From: Vibrio zhanjiangensis
Lineage (GTDB): Bacteria > Pseudomonadota > Gammaproteobacteria > Enterobacterales > Vibrionaceae
NCBI RefSeq assembly: GCF_030161235.1
Contig: NZ_BSPW01000018.1
Location: 1-64,000, forward strand
Direction: 5' to 3'
Length of the DNA stretch: 64,000 nt
Shown piece after piece: positions 7,169 to 16,088 of the stretch (position 1 is the first letter of the stretch; the number at the start of each line of letters is the position of its first letter). The notes beneath the pieces were generated by a model. It did no database searches, had not been told where the DNA came from, and saw only the letters and a list, made by a program, of their open reading frames with translations. Both the position numbers and the translations under genes were made by a program.

Positions 7169-7798
7169 ATGATTAATTGCGTTATTTTTGATTTTGATGG
7201 CACCTTGGTTGATAGTGAATATATAAATAACTACGCACTAATGAAAATGTTTCAAGATTATAATATTGCATACGATGTGTCGATCTCAGCTCAACGCTAT
7301 AAGGGTTATAAGTTAGCAAAAATTATTGCTGATGTTGAAGAAAGTAGTGGTGTAACTGTTAACGCCGATTTTGTTGATCACTATCGAGCATTGGTGAAAA
7401 CATATTATAACGAACGTTTAGAGCCTATGCCTGATGTAAAGTGTTTTCTTGAAACGAATAATTTGCCAACATGCATTGCTTCCAGCGCCCCGAAGGAGAA
7501 AATCTTGCACGGCCTTGAAGTCTCTGGGTTATCGAGTTATTTCAATGAACAGACGATATTTAGCTCATATGAAATCAATAGTTGGAAGCCAGAGCCAAAA
7601 ATTTTTTCTCATGCAGCTCAGTCAATGGGCTTTGATCCTCAAAATTGTATTGTGATTGATGATGCCGAAATTGGTATTAGAGCAGCATTAGCAGCGAGAA
7701 TGAGGGCTTGTTATTACAATATTGATGGTCAAGTTTATACTGATAATAATGTTATCTCAATTTCACATATGCCAGATCTTCTCAAACTTCTACTTTGA
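7169..7798 (+). CDS. HAD-superfamily phosphatase (subfamily IA)
   Basis: 209 residues. Motif I is DFDGTLVDSE with the nucleophile Asp8 and Asp10; motif II SS in CIASSAPKEK; motif III Lys in SWKPEPKIF; motif IV IDDAEIGIRAALAA. A helical cap sits between residues 15 and 85. This is a beta-phosphoglucomutase/sugar-phosphatase-like hydrolase, closest in style to YieH/YfbT-type enzymes that remove phosphate from sugar phosphates. The substrate cannot be told from the sequence. It stands alone, preceded by an AT-rich gap and followed by a very strong hairpin. Confidence 0.85.
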   Translation: MINCVIFDFDGTLVDSEYINNYALMKMFQDYNIAYDVSISAQRYKGYKLAKIIADVEESSGVTVNADFVDHYRALVKTYYNERLEPMPDVKCFLETNNLPTCIASSAPKEKILHGLEVSGLSSYFNEQTIFSSYEINSWKPEPKIFSHAAQSMGFDPQNCIVIDDAEIGIRAALAARMRACYYNIDGQVYTDNNVISISHMPDLLKLLL

Positions 7799-7801
7799 TC
7801 T

Positions 7802-7849
7802 CTACTAGGTATTTACTTAATTGAATCTAGTTAAGTAAATACCTAGTAG
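7802..7849. terminator. Perfect 19-bp stem-loop
   Basis: CTACTAGGTATTTACTTAA (7802-7820) pairs perfectly with 7831-7849 around a 10-base loop, four bases after the HAD phosphatase stop. There is no clear T-run on either side. It could be a terminator, an mRNA 3' stabiliser or a protein-binding palindrome; its length and perfection are unusual for this window. Confidence 0.55.
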
Positions 7850-7924
7850 TCGCCAATTAAAATAATTTGCTAATTAATTTTGACATACATACTATTATTC
7901 CTTTGGTTGATTGGGTTAACGAGT

Positions 7925-8434
7925 ATGCTTTTGGAAAAAGTCGAATATTTGGTTAATAAGTTAGATCTAAAACCTCATCCAGAAGGGGGCTATTTCAGTG
8001 AATATTATCGCTCTGATGAAATTATAAAATGCCAACCTGAGAGGTTTACGGGTGAACATGTTTATGCCACCTCGATATATTATCTATTGCAGCAAGACAA
8101 TGTGTCTATGTTTCATAGACTTAAACAAGATGAGCTATGGCATCACTATACGGGAAGTAGTGTAACTATACATATTTTTCATCCAGAAGGTGGTTATCAA
8201 CAACAGACACTTGGCTGTAGTTTTGAAGATGAGTTGGCTGAGTATCAAATATTGGTTCCACAAAATGTGTGGTTCGCAGCAGAAGTAAAAGATAAAACGC
8301 ATTTTTCTTTAGTGGGGTGCACAACAGCCCCCGGCTTTGATTTTTCTGACTGGGAATTGGCCGACACAGAAGATTTAGTTAGGCAGCATCCAGAACATCT
8401 CTGCTTGATAAAAAGAATTATGGGCACTTACTGA
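7925..8434 (+). CDS. Cupin superfamily protein, DUF985
   Basis: 169 residues matching the DUF985 (cupin_5) family: the N-terminal signature LKPHPEGGYFSEYYRS, the cupin core FHRLKQDELWHHYTGSSVTI and the closing VPQNVWFAAEV, LVGCTTAPGFDFSDWELA. Conserved His and Glu of the barrel are present (HRLKQDELWHH), so metal or sugar binding is possible. Cupins of this group have no firm biochemical role. I start at the ATG at 7925, where the family begins; an in-frame TTG at 7880 would add an unusual hydrophobic lead. Confidence 0.85.
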   Translation: MLLEKVEYLVNKLDLKPHPEGGYFSEYYRSDEIIKCQPERFTGEHVYATSIYYLLQQDNVSMFHRLKQDELWHHYTGSSVTIHIFHPEGGYQQQTLGCSFEDELAEYQILVPQNVWFAAEVKDKTHFSLVGCTTAPGFDFSDWELADTEDLVRQHPEHLCLIKRIMGTY

Positions 8435-8756
8435 TGTCATCTGCAGAAAAGAAAACCCGCACAGTGGGCAGACTGTACGGGCAAATAAGGGCAACAATTT
8501 ATATTTCATTATGTTTTATTCGTTTGGAGGTTGTTGGCTAATGTCCATATCCAAACTGTTATAAAGTATCCGTGACGCTTTAGAATGACTTTGTATCAGC
8601 GTAACCAACGTTAAATAAAGTAACACTTATGTTACTTTTGGTTAAATGATAAATATGAAAATATAAATTTCATTTGTGAAAGCAATATTTTCTAGACAGG
8701 CTTTCTCCAACGTATCGGCGTATACCCTTTTCACTGTATTGGCACAGAAAACAGAG
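8435..8756. other. Convergent intergenic region
   Basis: 322 bases between the cupin gene and the convergent glycosidase gene. It holds the minus-strand terminator at 8445-8481, about 275 bases beyond the glycosidase stop. The stretch between is AT-rich and without ORFs, so the glycosidase mRNA may carry a long 3' UTR, or a 3'-UTR small RNA may be made there. Confidence 0.4.
8445..8481 (-). terminator. Intrinsic terminator on the minus strand
   Basis: Stem CCCG-ACAGT / ACTGT-CGGG (8456-8465 with 8472-8481, one mismatch pair) and 6-base loop. Read on the minus strand it is followed by TTTTCTTTTC, a good terminator tail for the glycosidase/vxr transcript. Confidence 0.55.
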
Positions 8757-9947
8757 TTATAGCTTTTTCTGAATCACAGAAAATAATGGTGATGATTGGT
8801 ATTGGGTTGGATCGGGTTCACCTTTTTCTTGTGCTGTCCAATAATCCCAACCGACAGCCTTTTTTGCGCCTAGCTCATAGTTCATTCCATCCCAGCCATC
8901 TTCACGAAAAGCGTAAAAGGCCCAGTGCAGATTGTTTTTGTCTAAAGCGGTTATGACATCATCTAAGTATGCTGCGCAGTTGTTGAGTTTTCTAACGCAA
9001 CCAAACTCACCAGCCACGAGCCTGTTTGTAGGGATACCATGACGATTTGCCCAATTGACGGGACTATCCAAATATTGGTCGACCATATCGGCGTTCCACA
9101 TTACCTCAGACTGGCTTGCGAAGGGAACGAGGCCAGGGTATCGATATGGTTTGTTTCTCCTAAGATTCTCGGAGCTGGTGGCTTGGTATGGCTCGTACAT
9201 GTGGAAACTGTATAGAATTTTGTCGTCACTAAGTGCCGTATTCCAGTAGGTAAAACTATCTGCGGCGGCGTACCAGCCAGCATCAACCATGATGGGAGTG
9301 ACAGGATCGACTTTTCGTATTGACTCGATGACTTTCTCATAAAAAAGAGGCAAATCACGGCTACCTCCTTGATGGAGTTTGTACCAAGTTTGCATTTCTT
9401 GAGTAGAAGCGTGTTCTTTTAATCCGCCTTGCTTTTCTGGGGTAGGCTCGTTAACGATGTTGTAAGCGGCGATATGGGGGTTGCCTTTTAGTTCTTTGGC
9501 AAGATCCACCCAAAATTCAATTGCTTTATCCCAATTTTTTTGGTCTTCGAACAAGCGTCCATCGTACCTTTGTCCATTATTTTGTGACCAACGCATGAAA
9601 GGCAATGACAAAGGAGAAATGACGACTTTGAGTCCAGCTTTACCCGCTTTGTTTACCTCACCTATCAATTTATTGAGATCTTGTGCGATCAAGCCCTGAT
9701 AGTCGTCAGCATTGCCGATTAGGAAATCACGATGGTCTGATTCCCATTTGTCATAAGCAAGACGAACCCAAGTTGCCTTATAAGCTTTAAGATCTGGATA
9801 GACTGTCGCGGTTGTAGGCATGCGGTTAAATACATTGGCACCATGTTGTGGGGTGTTCCAAAAGTTTATTAAATCGGCGGCTGTCGTTGATTGAACGATA
9901 AGGCAGCTTATTAGTAGTGTTGTCGATTTTATTAAGTATTTGAACAT
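8757..9947 (-). CDS. Secreted glycoside hydrolase, GH5-like (cellulase/endoglucanase clan)
   Basis: 396 residues from the ATG at 9947, which puts a clean signal peptide first (MFKYLIKSTTLLISCLIV...STTAA). The (beta/alpha)8 barrel shows the clan GH-A pattern: ATWVRLAYDKWE at the second strand, AAYNIVNEP with the acid/base Glu167, FHMYEP, and LVAGEFG with the nucleophile Glu314. Such enzymes cut beta-1,4- or beta-1,3-glucans or mannans. A longer frame to 10055 lacks a reason to be used. It lies 120 bases behind the vxrC-like gene on the same strand, so it may belong to the same envelope-stress transcript. The polysaccharide substrate is unknown. Confidence 0.78.
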   Translation of the reverse strand: MFKYLIKSTTLLISCLIVQSTTAADLINFWNTPQHGANVFNRMPTTATVYPDLKAYKATWVRLAYDKWESDHRDFLIGNADDYQGLIAQDLNKLIGEVNKAGKAGLKVVISPLSLPFMRWSQNNGQRYDGRLFEDQKNWDKAIEFWVDLAKELKGNPHIAAYNIVNEPTPEKQGGLKEHASTQEMQTWYKLHQGGSRDLPLFYEKVIESIRKVDPVTPIMVDAGWYAAADSFTYWNTALSDDKILYSFHMYEPYQATSSENLRRNKPYRYPGLVPFASQSEVMWNADMVDQYLDSPVNWANRHGIPTNRLVAGEFGCVRKLNNCAAYLDDVITALDKNNLHWAFYAFREDGWDGMNYELGAKKAVGWDYWTAQEKGEPDPTQYQSSPLFSVIQKKL

Positions 9948-10067
9948 ATGTGAACCATAGAGAGTTGTATTGGTAGACAAATAATAAGGGTTTGAATTTG
10001 GGTTTTGTCTCCTATTTGTCACTATTGTTCTACCGAATAAGCACAAAAATAACATTTACAACTGAGC

Positions 10068-10898
10068 TCATTTCTCTTGGCTCTCTCCTAGAGAAAAGGG
10101 TATCGAGACTCTTTGTATGTACCCAACCTTAATTCCTTGCTGATATTCGAATACAGATACGGAAGCGCTGAGATATTTTGCTTTCTGGTAGGGGGGCAAT
10201 GGCCTCGGTATGGATGCTTTACCTCTTTGAATGGGTATTTTGCTACCCAACATGGTGTAAGTACTATCAAACCATTGCCAGACTGCTGATGCCTGACTAC
10301 ATCGATTGATTACCTCTGGAGGAGCCGTATGAACTTTGTGTTCAGTGCTGTCATAAGTAATCCAGCGCTTATTGTTCGGCATGGTGATCAGAAGAGGGTA
10401 AGGTATCTTATTAATTCGCAGCGTATAAATACCAGTCATTGGCTTACTGAGCATTTCTTCTGTTTCATATTCTTGATATGCCAATGGTTGATATAAGTTG
10501 GCATGTAGGAGTACTTTAGAAGATGGAGAGATAAGCTCGACTATACTGTCAGCTTTAGTATTTTCGGCAGATAACTTTATCTGAAACCCCTGTGATGATA
10601 GGCCTGAGCGTCGAATAAAGGTGATGCTGATATCCGCAACAATAGGCTCGTCATGGTTAAAAAGCGCTTGGCCACATGACGTTTGTTTGAGAATTTCTTG
10701 CTTTGCTGGGAGCCAATATTGACTATCAATAGTGTTATTGCTTATGGCTAAGACAAGTTCTTGCCATGCGAGTTGAGGCTGGTGGTTGACAAGCGTTTGA
10801 TATACAGGTTGAAGAGGTGTTTGTGCAAACCAGCTGGCTTGTGCACTATGGATTTGGCTGAACATAGTGAATGCCAGTAATATGTTTTTCTTTGTCAT
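10068..10898 (-). CDS. vxrC: DUF2861 periplasmic protein, VxrC-like
   Basis: 276 residues with a signal peptide (MTKKNILLAFTMFSQIHSAQA) and a mature part starting SWFAQTPLQPVYQTLVNHQPQLAW, typical of DUF2861. It follows the response-regulator gene with a 4-base ATGA overlap, matching vxrA-vxrB-vxrC of vibrios, where the Vxr system controls type VI secretion and cell-wall integrity. The molecular role of VxrC is not established. Symbol assigned from synteny plus family, not from alignment. Confidence 0.7.
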   Translation of the reverse strand: MTKKNILLAFTMFSQIHSAQASWFAQTPLQPVYQTLVNHQPQLAWQELVLAISNNTIDSQYWLPAKQEILKQTSCGQALFNHDEPIVADISITFIRRSGLSSQGFQIKLSAENTKADSIVELISPSSKVLLHANLYQPLAYQEYETEEMLSKPMTGIYTLRINKIPYPLLITMPNNKRWITYDSTEHKVHTAPPEVINRCSQASAVWQWFDSTYTMLGSKIPIQRGKASIPRPLPPYQKAKYLSASVSVFEYQQGIKVGYIQRVSIPFSLGESQEK

Positions 10899-11542
10899 AG
10901 TGCTTCATTAAGCCGATAACCGACTCCTCGATGGGTTTCGATGTTGAGTACAGGCAGTTTTTGTCTTAGGCGTAGAATATGGTTATCAACCGTTCGAGTG
11001 CTAGGAAATGCTTGATAGCCCCACACTTTATTGAGTAGTTCATCTCGGTGGAAGACACGTCCTTGATTCTGTATGAGTAATACCAACAGTTGAAACTCTT
11101 TCGGCTTTAGAGTGATCGCCTGTTTATCAAGCATAGCGAGCCTTTTGGCTAACTGTATTTCAATGTTGGCATAACGAAGGGCACTGTCTCCAAGGGGCCT
11201 TAGTTGGCTCGCGACTCTAGCTAAAAGTTCCTGATTTGAGAAGGGCTTAGTGACATAGTCTTTTGCTCCACTCATTAGGCCTTCTATTTTTTGCTGTGTT
11301 TCGACTTTCGCTGTGAGTATTATAACCGGTAAGGCTTTGAGTAATAACCAGTTGGGCAGATGTTTTAAGCTATCACCATCACTAAGTTGCCGGTCTAGGA
11401 TAACTAGATCCGCTTTAAACCAGTGTTTGGGTACGTTATGAGCTTCTTGTACCCACAGGCACTGGTAACCATTCGATTCAAATGATGAAATAAGTCCTTG
11501 ACCGAGTAGCTTATCATCTTCAATTAATAGCAGAGTTTTCAT
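10895..11542 (-). CDS. vxrB: OmpR-family response regulator, VxrB-like
   Basis: 215 residues: receiver domain 1-110 with acidic pocket IEDD, phosphoacceptor Asp50 (ADLVILDRQLSDGD), Thr in ILTAK and Lys in YVTKPF; then an OmpR/PhoB winged helix at about 120-212 (LKPKEFQLLVLLIQNQGRVF, RTVDNHILRLRQKL, HRGVGYRL). It overlaps both neighbours by 4 bases, so kinase, regulator and DUF2861 protein are translationally coupled. In V. cholerae, VxrB activates type VI secretion and cell-wall repair genes. Confidence 0.82.
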   Translation of the reverse strand: MKTLLLIEDDKLLGQGLISSFESNGYQCLWVQEAHNVPKHWFKADLVILDRQLSDGDSLKHLPNWLLLKALPVIILTAKVETQQKIEGLMSGAKDYVTKPFSNQELLARVASQLRPLGDSALRYANIEIQLAKRLAMLDKQAITLKPKEFQLLVLLIQNQGRVFHRDELLNKVWGYQAFPSTRTVDNHILRLRQKLPVLNIETHRGVGYRLNEAL

Positions 11543-12957
11543 AGTGGTAGTTCCAAAATACAGCGAGTTGGGTGACGATAGATCTTGAGTTTACCCCCCA
11601 TTAGAGTCATTAAATGTCTTACAATACTCAAGCCCATACCCATATTTTCAGATTTTTGTGGCACAAAAAAGCTGGTTATAAATCGTGAAATGGCATTAGG
11701 AAAGTTGCCTCGGTTCGAAACTTGAACTTCAAGCTTGTTAGTCAAGGTTACGTCAATAGCAATATCGCCATCTCCATGCTGTTTTGCATTTCGAATCAAG
11801 TTATCCAAACAAATCGATAGCCAGTAAAAAGGAAGGGTAAGCTCCCTATTTTGATTGAGCTGATAAGTCAGGCTATGTTTCTCGCATATATGATCCAGCC
11901 AGTCACTAATAAGAGCAGTTTGTTTCATTAATTGTGCGGAGTTTTGTGTGCTTAGGTAGACTTTGCTGTTTTCGGTTAGTTGAGCCAACCGTTGATGGTC
12001 TGACACCAGCCTCCATACGGCTTGTTGAGTTTCTTCTGTTAACTGGTCGAATTGATTGCGCAACATTTCAACCGTCAGCCCTAAGCTGGTTATTGGTGTA
12101 CGCAGTTCATGAGTGAGTAGCTGCAAAATAAAACGTTTCTCTCGATTTTGTTGCCGCTTTGAGTACACACCTTTAGCCAGTAAAAATAGTAACATGAGTG
12201 AAATACTGACCATCAGAAAACGTTGTAGTAATAGGTTACTCGCTTGTTTGCTAATGCACAGGTTGCTGTATCTGAGCTCACAGCTAGGGCCTGATAAACG
12301 GATATTCAATTTATGGGCAATAGGGCCCCAAGCCACACTGGGTATGGCTTTCCAACCCTGCTCTGCACTTAGCCATAGCGTGTTGTCTTCCATCCATGCT
12401 CTATAGCCATTAAATAATGCTTCTCTTCCCTCAATTGAAAGGGCTGAAAGAGGCTTATACAATGGATGTCTGGGATCGTAAATTGTTAAATAGCGGCGCA
12501 GATCATCATCGATTTCTTGCCTTGAGTTCATTGACAGATACCGCTCGAGATAACTGCCTCCAGCAGGATGTAGGTGAGGGTGTTTGGAAAACCAAGAGTC
12601 GTCAAACGCTTGGTTACGACAAAGTGCTAGCTCAAACTCGGTGGCCAATTTTAGATGTGATCGGATAGGCTTATCGGCTTGACAAGTTTGCTTAACCTCA
12701 TACAACACTTGGATGTCTTGCCAAGTGTAGTGCTCAAAGTCAGGATAACGAGCATTTTCCCTGAGCAATGGTTGGGGAAAACGACTGAGTTGCTGAGACG
12801 TAACAACCAGTGGTGCAGCTTGCCAAGCGTGCTGATAAAGAGACTGCCATTGTTCTTGTATATTAGCGGCCAATACAAAGCTGGAAAAAATAGCAGAGCA
12901 CGAAAAAATCGCCAAATGGTAAGCACGCATTTTTCTACTCAATTTAGGAAAAGTCAT
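11539..12957 (-). CDS. vxrA: Sensor histidine kinase with DUF3404 sensor, VxrA-like
   Basis: 472 residues. A signal/anchor segment near 12-31 is followed by a large periplasmic sensor (about 32-245; DUF3404-type start IQEQWQSLYQHAWQAAP). Then come a transmembrane helix near 246-264, an HisKA domain with His283 in LLTHELRTPITSL, and an ATPase domain with N-box LDNLIRNAKQHGD and G-box GMGLSIVRHL. DUF3404 kinases are typical of vibrios and this gene order is that of vxrAB. The kinase senses an envelope signal, reported to be cell-wall damage. The start could also be an ATG 27 bases further in. Confidence 0.82.
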   Translation of the reverse strand: MTFPKLSRKMRAYHLAIFSCSAIFSSFVLAANIQEQWQSLYQHAWQAAPLVVTSQQLSRFPQPLLRENARYPDFEHYTWQDIQVLYEVKQTCQADKPIRSHLKLATEFELALCRNQAFDDSWFSKHPHLHPAGGSYLERYLSMNSRQEIDDDLRRYLTIYDPRHPLYKPLSALSIEGREALFNGYRAWMEDNTLWLSAEQGWKAIPSVAWGPIAHKLNIRLSGPSCELRYSNLCISKQASNLLLQRFLMVSISLMLLFLLAKGVYSKRQQNREKRFILQLLTHELRTPITSLGLTVEMLRNQFDQLTEETQQAVWRLVSDHQRLAQLTENSKVYLSTQNSAQLMKQTALISDWLDHICEKHSLTYQLNQNRELTLPFYWLSICLDNLIRNAKQHGDGDIAIDVTLTNKLEVQVSNRGNFPNAISRFITSFFVPQKSENMGMGLSIVRHLMTLMGGKLKIYRHPTRCILELPL

Positions 12958-13138
12958 AGTGATTCTATCGAATAGAGAAGCGGAATTGTAACTTATATGT
13001 CAACAATGCTTCATTTATATGCATATAGATCCGGTTGGAAAATGACGTTAATAAAAAGAATAGCTGCTTTGCAGAGGCGTAGCAGCTATTGAAGGTTTTA
13101 TTTTTAGTGCAAAAAATGACGCTTAGAGAGTCTTTTGT

Positions 13139-13867
13139 CTATTGATACTGACTTTTTATCTTATCCAACTCACCAGATTGTGCGATTTGGTCAAGACCTT
13201 TTTGCAGCTTAGTGACGTACTCGTCTGGTGTATCAGGGCTGAGGCTGTAATAAAGTTGTCCTTCACTCAATGTGTATGCGACATTAAACTTACTTGGGTC
13301 TACATTGGCAGACTTCATTAGGTAAGTTGCTACGCTCTGTTCGTAGGCCAACATATCAATTCGACCCGCGGCTAGCTGCTTTATCAGTAAGTCAGCACCG
13401 GGAGAGACTTTCATTGCAGATTCGGGTACGCCTGCTTTTTTCAAAAGCGCTTCTCCCACATCGTCCCTAACAACACCGATTTTATAGTTACTGAACTCAG
13501 AAGGATCACTAATGGTGACATTTTTATTGGAAAAAACCACAACTTTGGTCGCTATAATAGGACCAACCCACTTAAACTTAGGTTCTCTTTCTTCAGTTCG
13601 GGTGGTCGCAAAAAGCGCAACTTTAGGACCTTTAAGGGCCGCATCATAGCCGCGAGCCCAAGGTTGCAGTTTGATATCACTGCGAGATACTGGCTCTCCC
13701 ACGGCTTTGGTCGCTGCTTCCAATACATCGACAGAAAGCCCTTTCAACTCTTTGTTTTCATGATAGTTAAAAGGAGGATACGACTCGGTAATATAGTTTA
13801 AATCATTTAGGTTATTTGCAAAAATCGATGCAGAAAAGAACACACTGATAAGCAGCAAAAATCTCAT
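13139..13867 (-). CDS. Periplasmic substrate-binding protein (SBP_bac_3 family)
   Basis: 242 residues with a signal peptide (MRFLLLISVFFSASIFA) and a two-lobe fold of the amino-acid binding type: YITESYPPFNYHENKELKGLSVDVLEA, LQPWARGYDAAL, VGPIIATKVVVFSNK, GAGRIDMLAYE-like AAGRIDMLAYE. There are no permease or ATPase genes beside it. The PWARGY phrase marks a group of vibrio and Shewanella orphans often seen near sensory genes. It may feed a transporter elsewhere or present a ligand to a receptor. The ligand is unknown. Confidence 0.82.
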   Translation of the reverse strand: MRFLLLISVFFSASIFANNLNDLNYITESYPPFNYHENKELKGLSVDVLEAATKAVGEPVSRSDIKLQPWARGYDAALKGPKVALFATTRTEEREPKFKWVGPIIATKVVVFSNKNVTISDPSEFSNYKIGVVRDDVGEALLKKAGVPESAMKVSPGADLLIKQLAAGRIDMLAYEQSVATYLMKSANVDPSKFNVAYTLSEGQLYYSLSPDTPDEYVTKLQKGLDQIAQSGELDKIKSQYQ

Positions 13868-14019
13868 GGTTGAACCTCATTTAATGGTTAGTACACAATG
13901 CAGTATAGTTGCTTTTTATAAAAGCAAGTGACGCATTAAATATCTGAGGTAACTTTAATGGTTAGTTTGATCATATTTCTGTGATTTCATATATGCATGA
14001 TGACGTGCATTGTAGAAAA

Positions 14020-14790
14020 CTAACGTGACTCACGTTGTCTAGATACTGACGGTAGCCCCTCCATAATCTCCTTATACTGGCCAGAGTCAATCAACATATT
14101 CAGTCCTCTAGTAAAGGCTTCGCTTAGTAATTTACGTCGTTCGATGTCTTGTAATGAAAACATGATGAACATCTCGGTTTCCATAATAGGTTTAGGATGA
14201 ATATGCAGCTTTTCAGACTGCTCTTTAGTCAGCAGAGTCGTCAACATATAATCACCTCTTTTGAGTGCTGCAGGGTATACGTCAATCCTGTGTTTTGCCA
14301 ATTTGATATAATTGGTCTCATCCGAGTTTTCAATCGTTACGTTTACGTTTTGGGATATTAGATAGTCTGTGGCAGTAAATGCTTGCGTTGCTCCAACGCG
14401 ATATTTGTTTAAGTCGTCGATATTTTCCCAGTGGAACTGACTGTCTTGGTGGTATATAAAGACGACCTCCTCCACAAACAGAGGTGTAGAGAAAATAAAG
14501 AGAGATTCACGCTCTGTTGTTTTAAACCAAGGAAATGTTCCGTCATACTTGCCAGTCTGGACATAGCGATAGGCTCTTGCCCATGGGTGGTGATCTATGA
14601 TGACCTTATACCCTTGTGTCTGATAAGCGGCCCTGACTAATTCTTCTGATATTTTGTAGTGAGGGTTACTGAAGCTGCTCGTGTAGGGCTCCCATTCACC
14701 GACAACAAGCCGGACAGTTTTAGTATTCTCGCTGGCCAATGCTGTATTTGACGATAGGAAAAGCAGTATCAAAATAAATGACTTGAGCAT
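14020..14790 (-). CDS. Periplasmic substrate-binding protein (SBP_bac_3 family), second copy
   Basis: 256 residues: signal peptide MLKSFILILLFLSSNTALA, then VRLVVGEWEPYTSS, HHPWARAYRYVQTGKYDGTF, FVEEVVFIYH and the C-terminal MEGLP tail. It is a distant paralogue of the neighbouring binding protein, with the same PWARAY turn, and lies 150 bases upstream of it on the same strand. No transport genes are adjacent. Highly diverged from the neighbour, so it is not a recent duplication. Confidence 0.8.
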   Translation of the reverse strand: MLKSFILILLFLSSNTALASENTKTVRLVVGEWEPYTSSFSNPHYKISEELVRAAYQTQGYKVIIDHHPWARAYRYVQTGKYDGTFPWFKTTERESLFIFSTPLFVEEVVFIYHQDSQFHWENIDDLNKYRVGATQAFTATDYLISQNVNVTIENSDETNYIKLAKHRIDVYPAALKRGDYMLTTLLTKEQSEKLHIHPKPIMETEMFIMFSLQDIERRKLLSEAFTRGLNMLIDSGQYKEIMEGLPSVSRQRESR

Positions 14791-15054
14791 ATTTACATTT
14801 CTTGATGGCCCTAACTTAAAAGTTAGTTGATAAATGGTGACTGTGTAAGCCTGATTGTTTTCACGGTTTAAATTTCATTTAAAACAAGTGCTTAATATTT
14901 ATTTTGATGTCATATTATTGGATACGCTTGTTCCCTCTCATTGCTGAGAGAATGCTCTTTTATTATTCTGTTGCAATTTCTGAATCACAAATCTGGGCCA
15001 ATTACAAATCCTTGGTTCATAATTACATTGTCTTTCAATCAAATAGGATTGACA

Positions 15055-15987
15055 GTGAGAAGTTGGAGAATCTGGTTGGTCGTTTATACACCGGCACTAG
15101 CGTGGGCTGCGTTATCGCTTCTTGAGTCGACTTGGTGGGTGGAGAATATCGTCTCTTATCCTGGCTTGTTTTTGGTGATTTACTCCTTGTTGGCGCTTCT
15201 AATGATAGCAGGCCATAGGTGGGTTCAAAGTGCAATATGTATTGTTATAGCTGGTGCGTTTGGTTTAATGTCACCAAAACCTCATACACACTTAGTTGCG
15301 CAATGTGCAAATTCTGTTTCTATCCTTCAGTACAACCTTTATTATGAAAACCCAAGCATTAACGCCTTCATCAACTATTTATTGACTAAGCCCGCTGATT
15401 TGATAGTGATGCAAGAAGTCGCACCGGAAGTGGGTGAAAAATTAAAGCTGTTGGACGATATTTATCCCTATTTTTATGGAGGTCAGGAAGGGGTCGGCTA
15501 CCCCTCTAGTCAAATGGTTCTAAGTGTCTCACCACTAAAAAACATGTCGGTATTTAAAACTCCAGACGCACAAAGTATTATTCGTGGGACTTGGCATCCA
15601 AATCGACAAGCGCCTATTTCTTTTATCGTTGCACATCCACCGTCGCCTAGGACCAAAGAGTTGTGGTATAGGAGAAATGCTCTCATCAAAACAGTGGAGT
15701 CTTTATTGGCTGTGTATCCGAGTGATGAAGTCCTTGTTGTTGGGGATTTCAATTTGTCAGCGACAAGTCTACGTTTCGCAAAGATGTTTCCTACTTTTCA
15801 GAAAGCACCTGTTGCGAGTTGGCCAAATTGGATAGCATCATTTCGCGCACCTACAGCGTCAATGATTGCCATTGATCACCTTTGGTTACAGTCTGCTAAT
15901 GCGGGTAGAAAGATATGTCAGCGCCACAGTTTATCGGTACCAACGGGTTCAGATCATTTGTTGGTTAAGACAGAGATTGGTTATTGA
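15055..15987 (+). CDS. Membrane-anchored endonuclease/exonuclease/phosphatase (EEP) family protein
   Basis: 310 residues. Two or three hydrophobic helices at 5-85 (WRIWLVVYTPALAWAALSLL, LFLVIYSLLALLMIAG, AICIVIAGAFGLM) precede an EEP domain: SVSILQYNLYYENPS, LIVMQEVAP with the metal-binding Glu, IVAHPPSP, VVGDFNLS and the final IDHLWL...SDHLLV. This family includes nucleases and phospho(di)esterases; the DNase-I-like residues are intact. The catalytic part probably faces the periplasm. The GTG at 15055 is chosen because AGGATT lies just upstream; earlier TTG codons at 14941 and 15049 are possible. Confidence 0.75.
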   Translation: MRSWRIWLVVYTPALAWAALSLLESTWWVENIVSYPGLFLVIYSLLALLMIAGHRWVQSAICIVIAGAFGLMSPKPHTHLVAQCANSVSILQYNLYYENPSINAFINYLLTKPADLIVMQEVAPEVGEKLKLLDDIYPYFYGGQEGVGYPSSQMVLSVSPLKNMSVFKTPDAQSIIRGTWHPNRQAPISFIVAHPPSPRTKELWYRRNALIKTVESLLAVYPSDEVLVVGDFNLSATSLRFAKMFPTFQKAPVASWPNWIASFRAPTASMIAIDHLWLQSANAGRKICQRHSLSVPTGSDHLLVKTEIGY

Positions 15988-16020
15988 TAATCCTTTGAAT
16001 TGATTGATGGCTTCAAGTAT

Positions 16021-16061
16021 CTGTTAACCTTTCAGATAAACTTAACCCTAAAGGTTAACAG
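16021..16061. terminator. Bidirectional terminator hairpin
   Basis: Perfect 12-bp stem CTGTTAACCTTT / AAAGGTTAACAG with a 17-base loop, lying between the convergent EEP and fumC genes. Confidence 0.5.
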
Positions 16062-16088
16062 TTCTTAAAGTAGGTATACTCAAAATGT

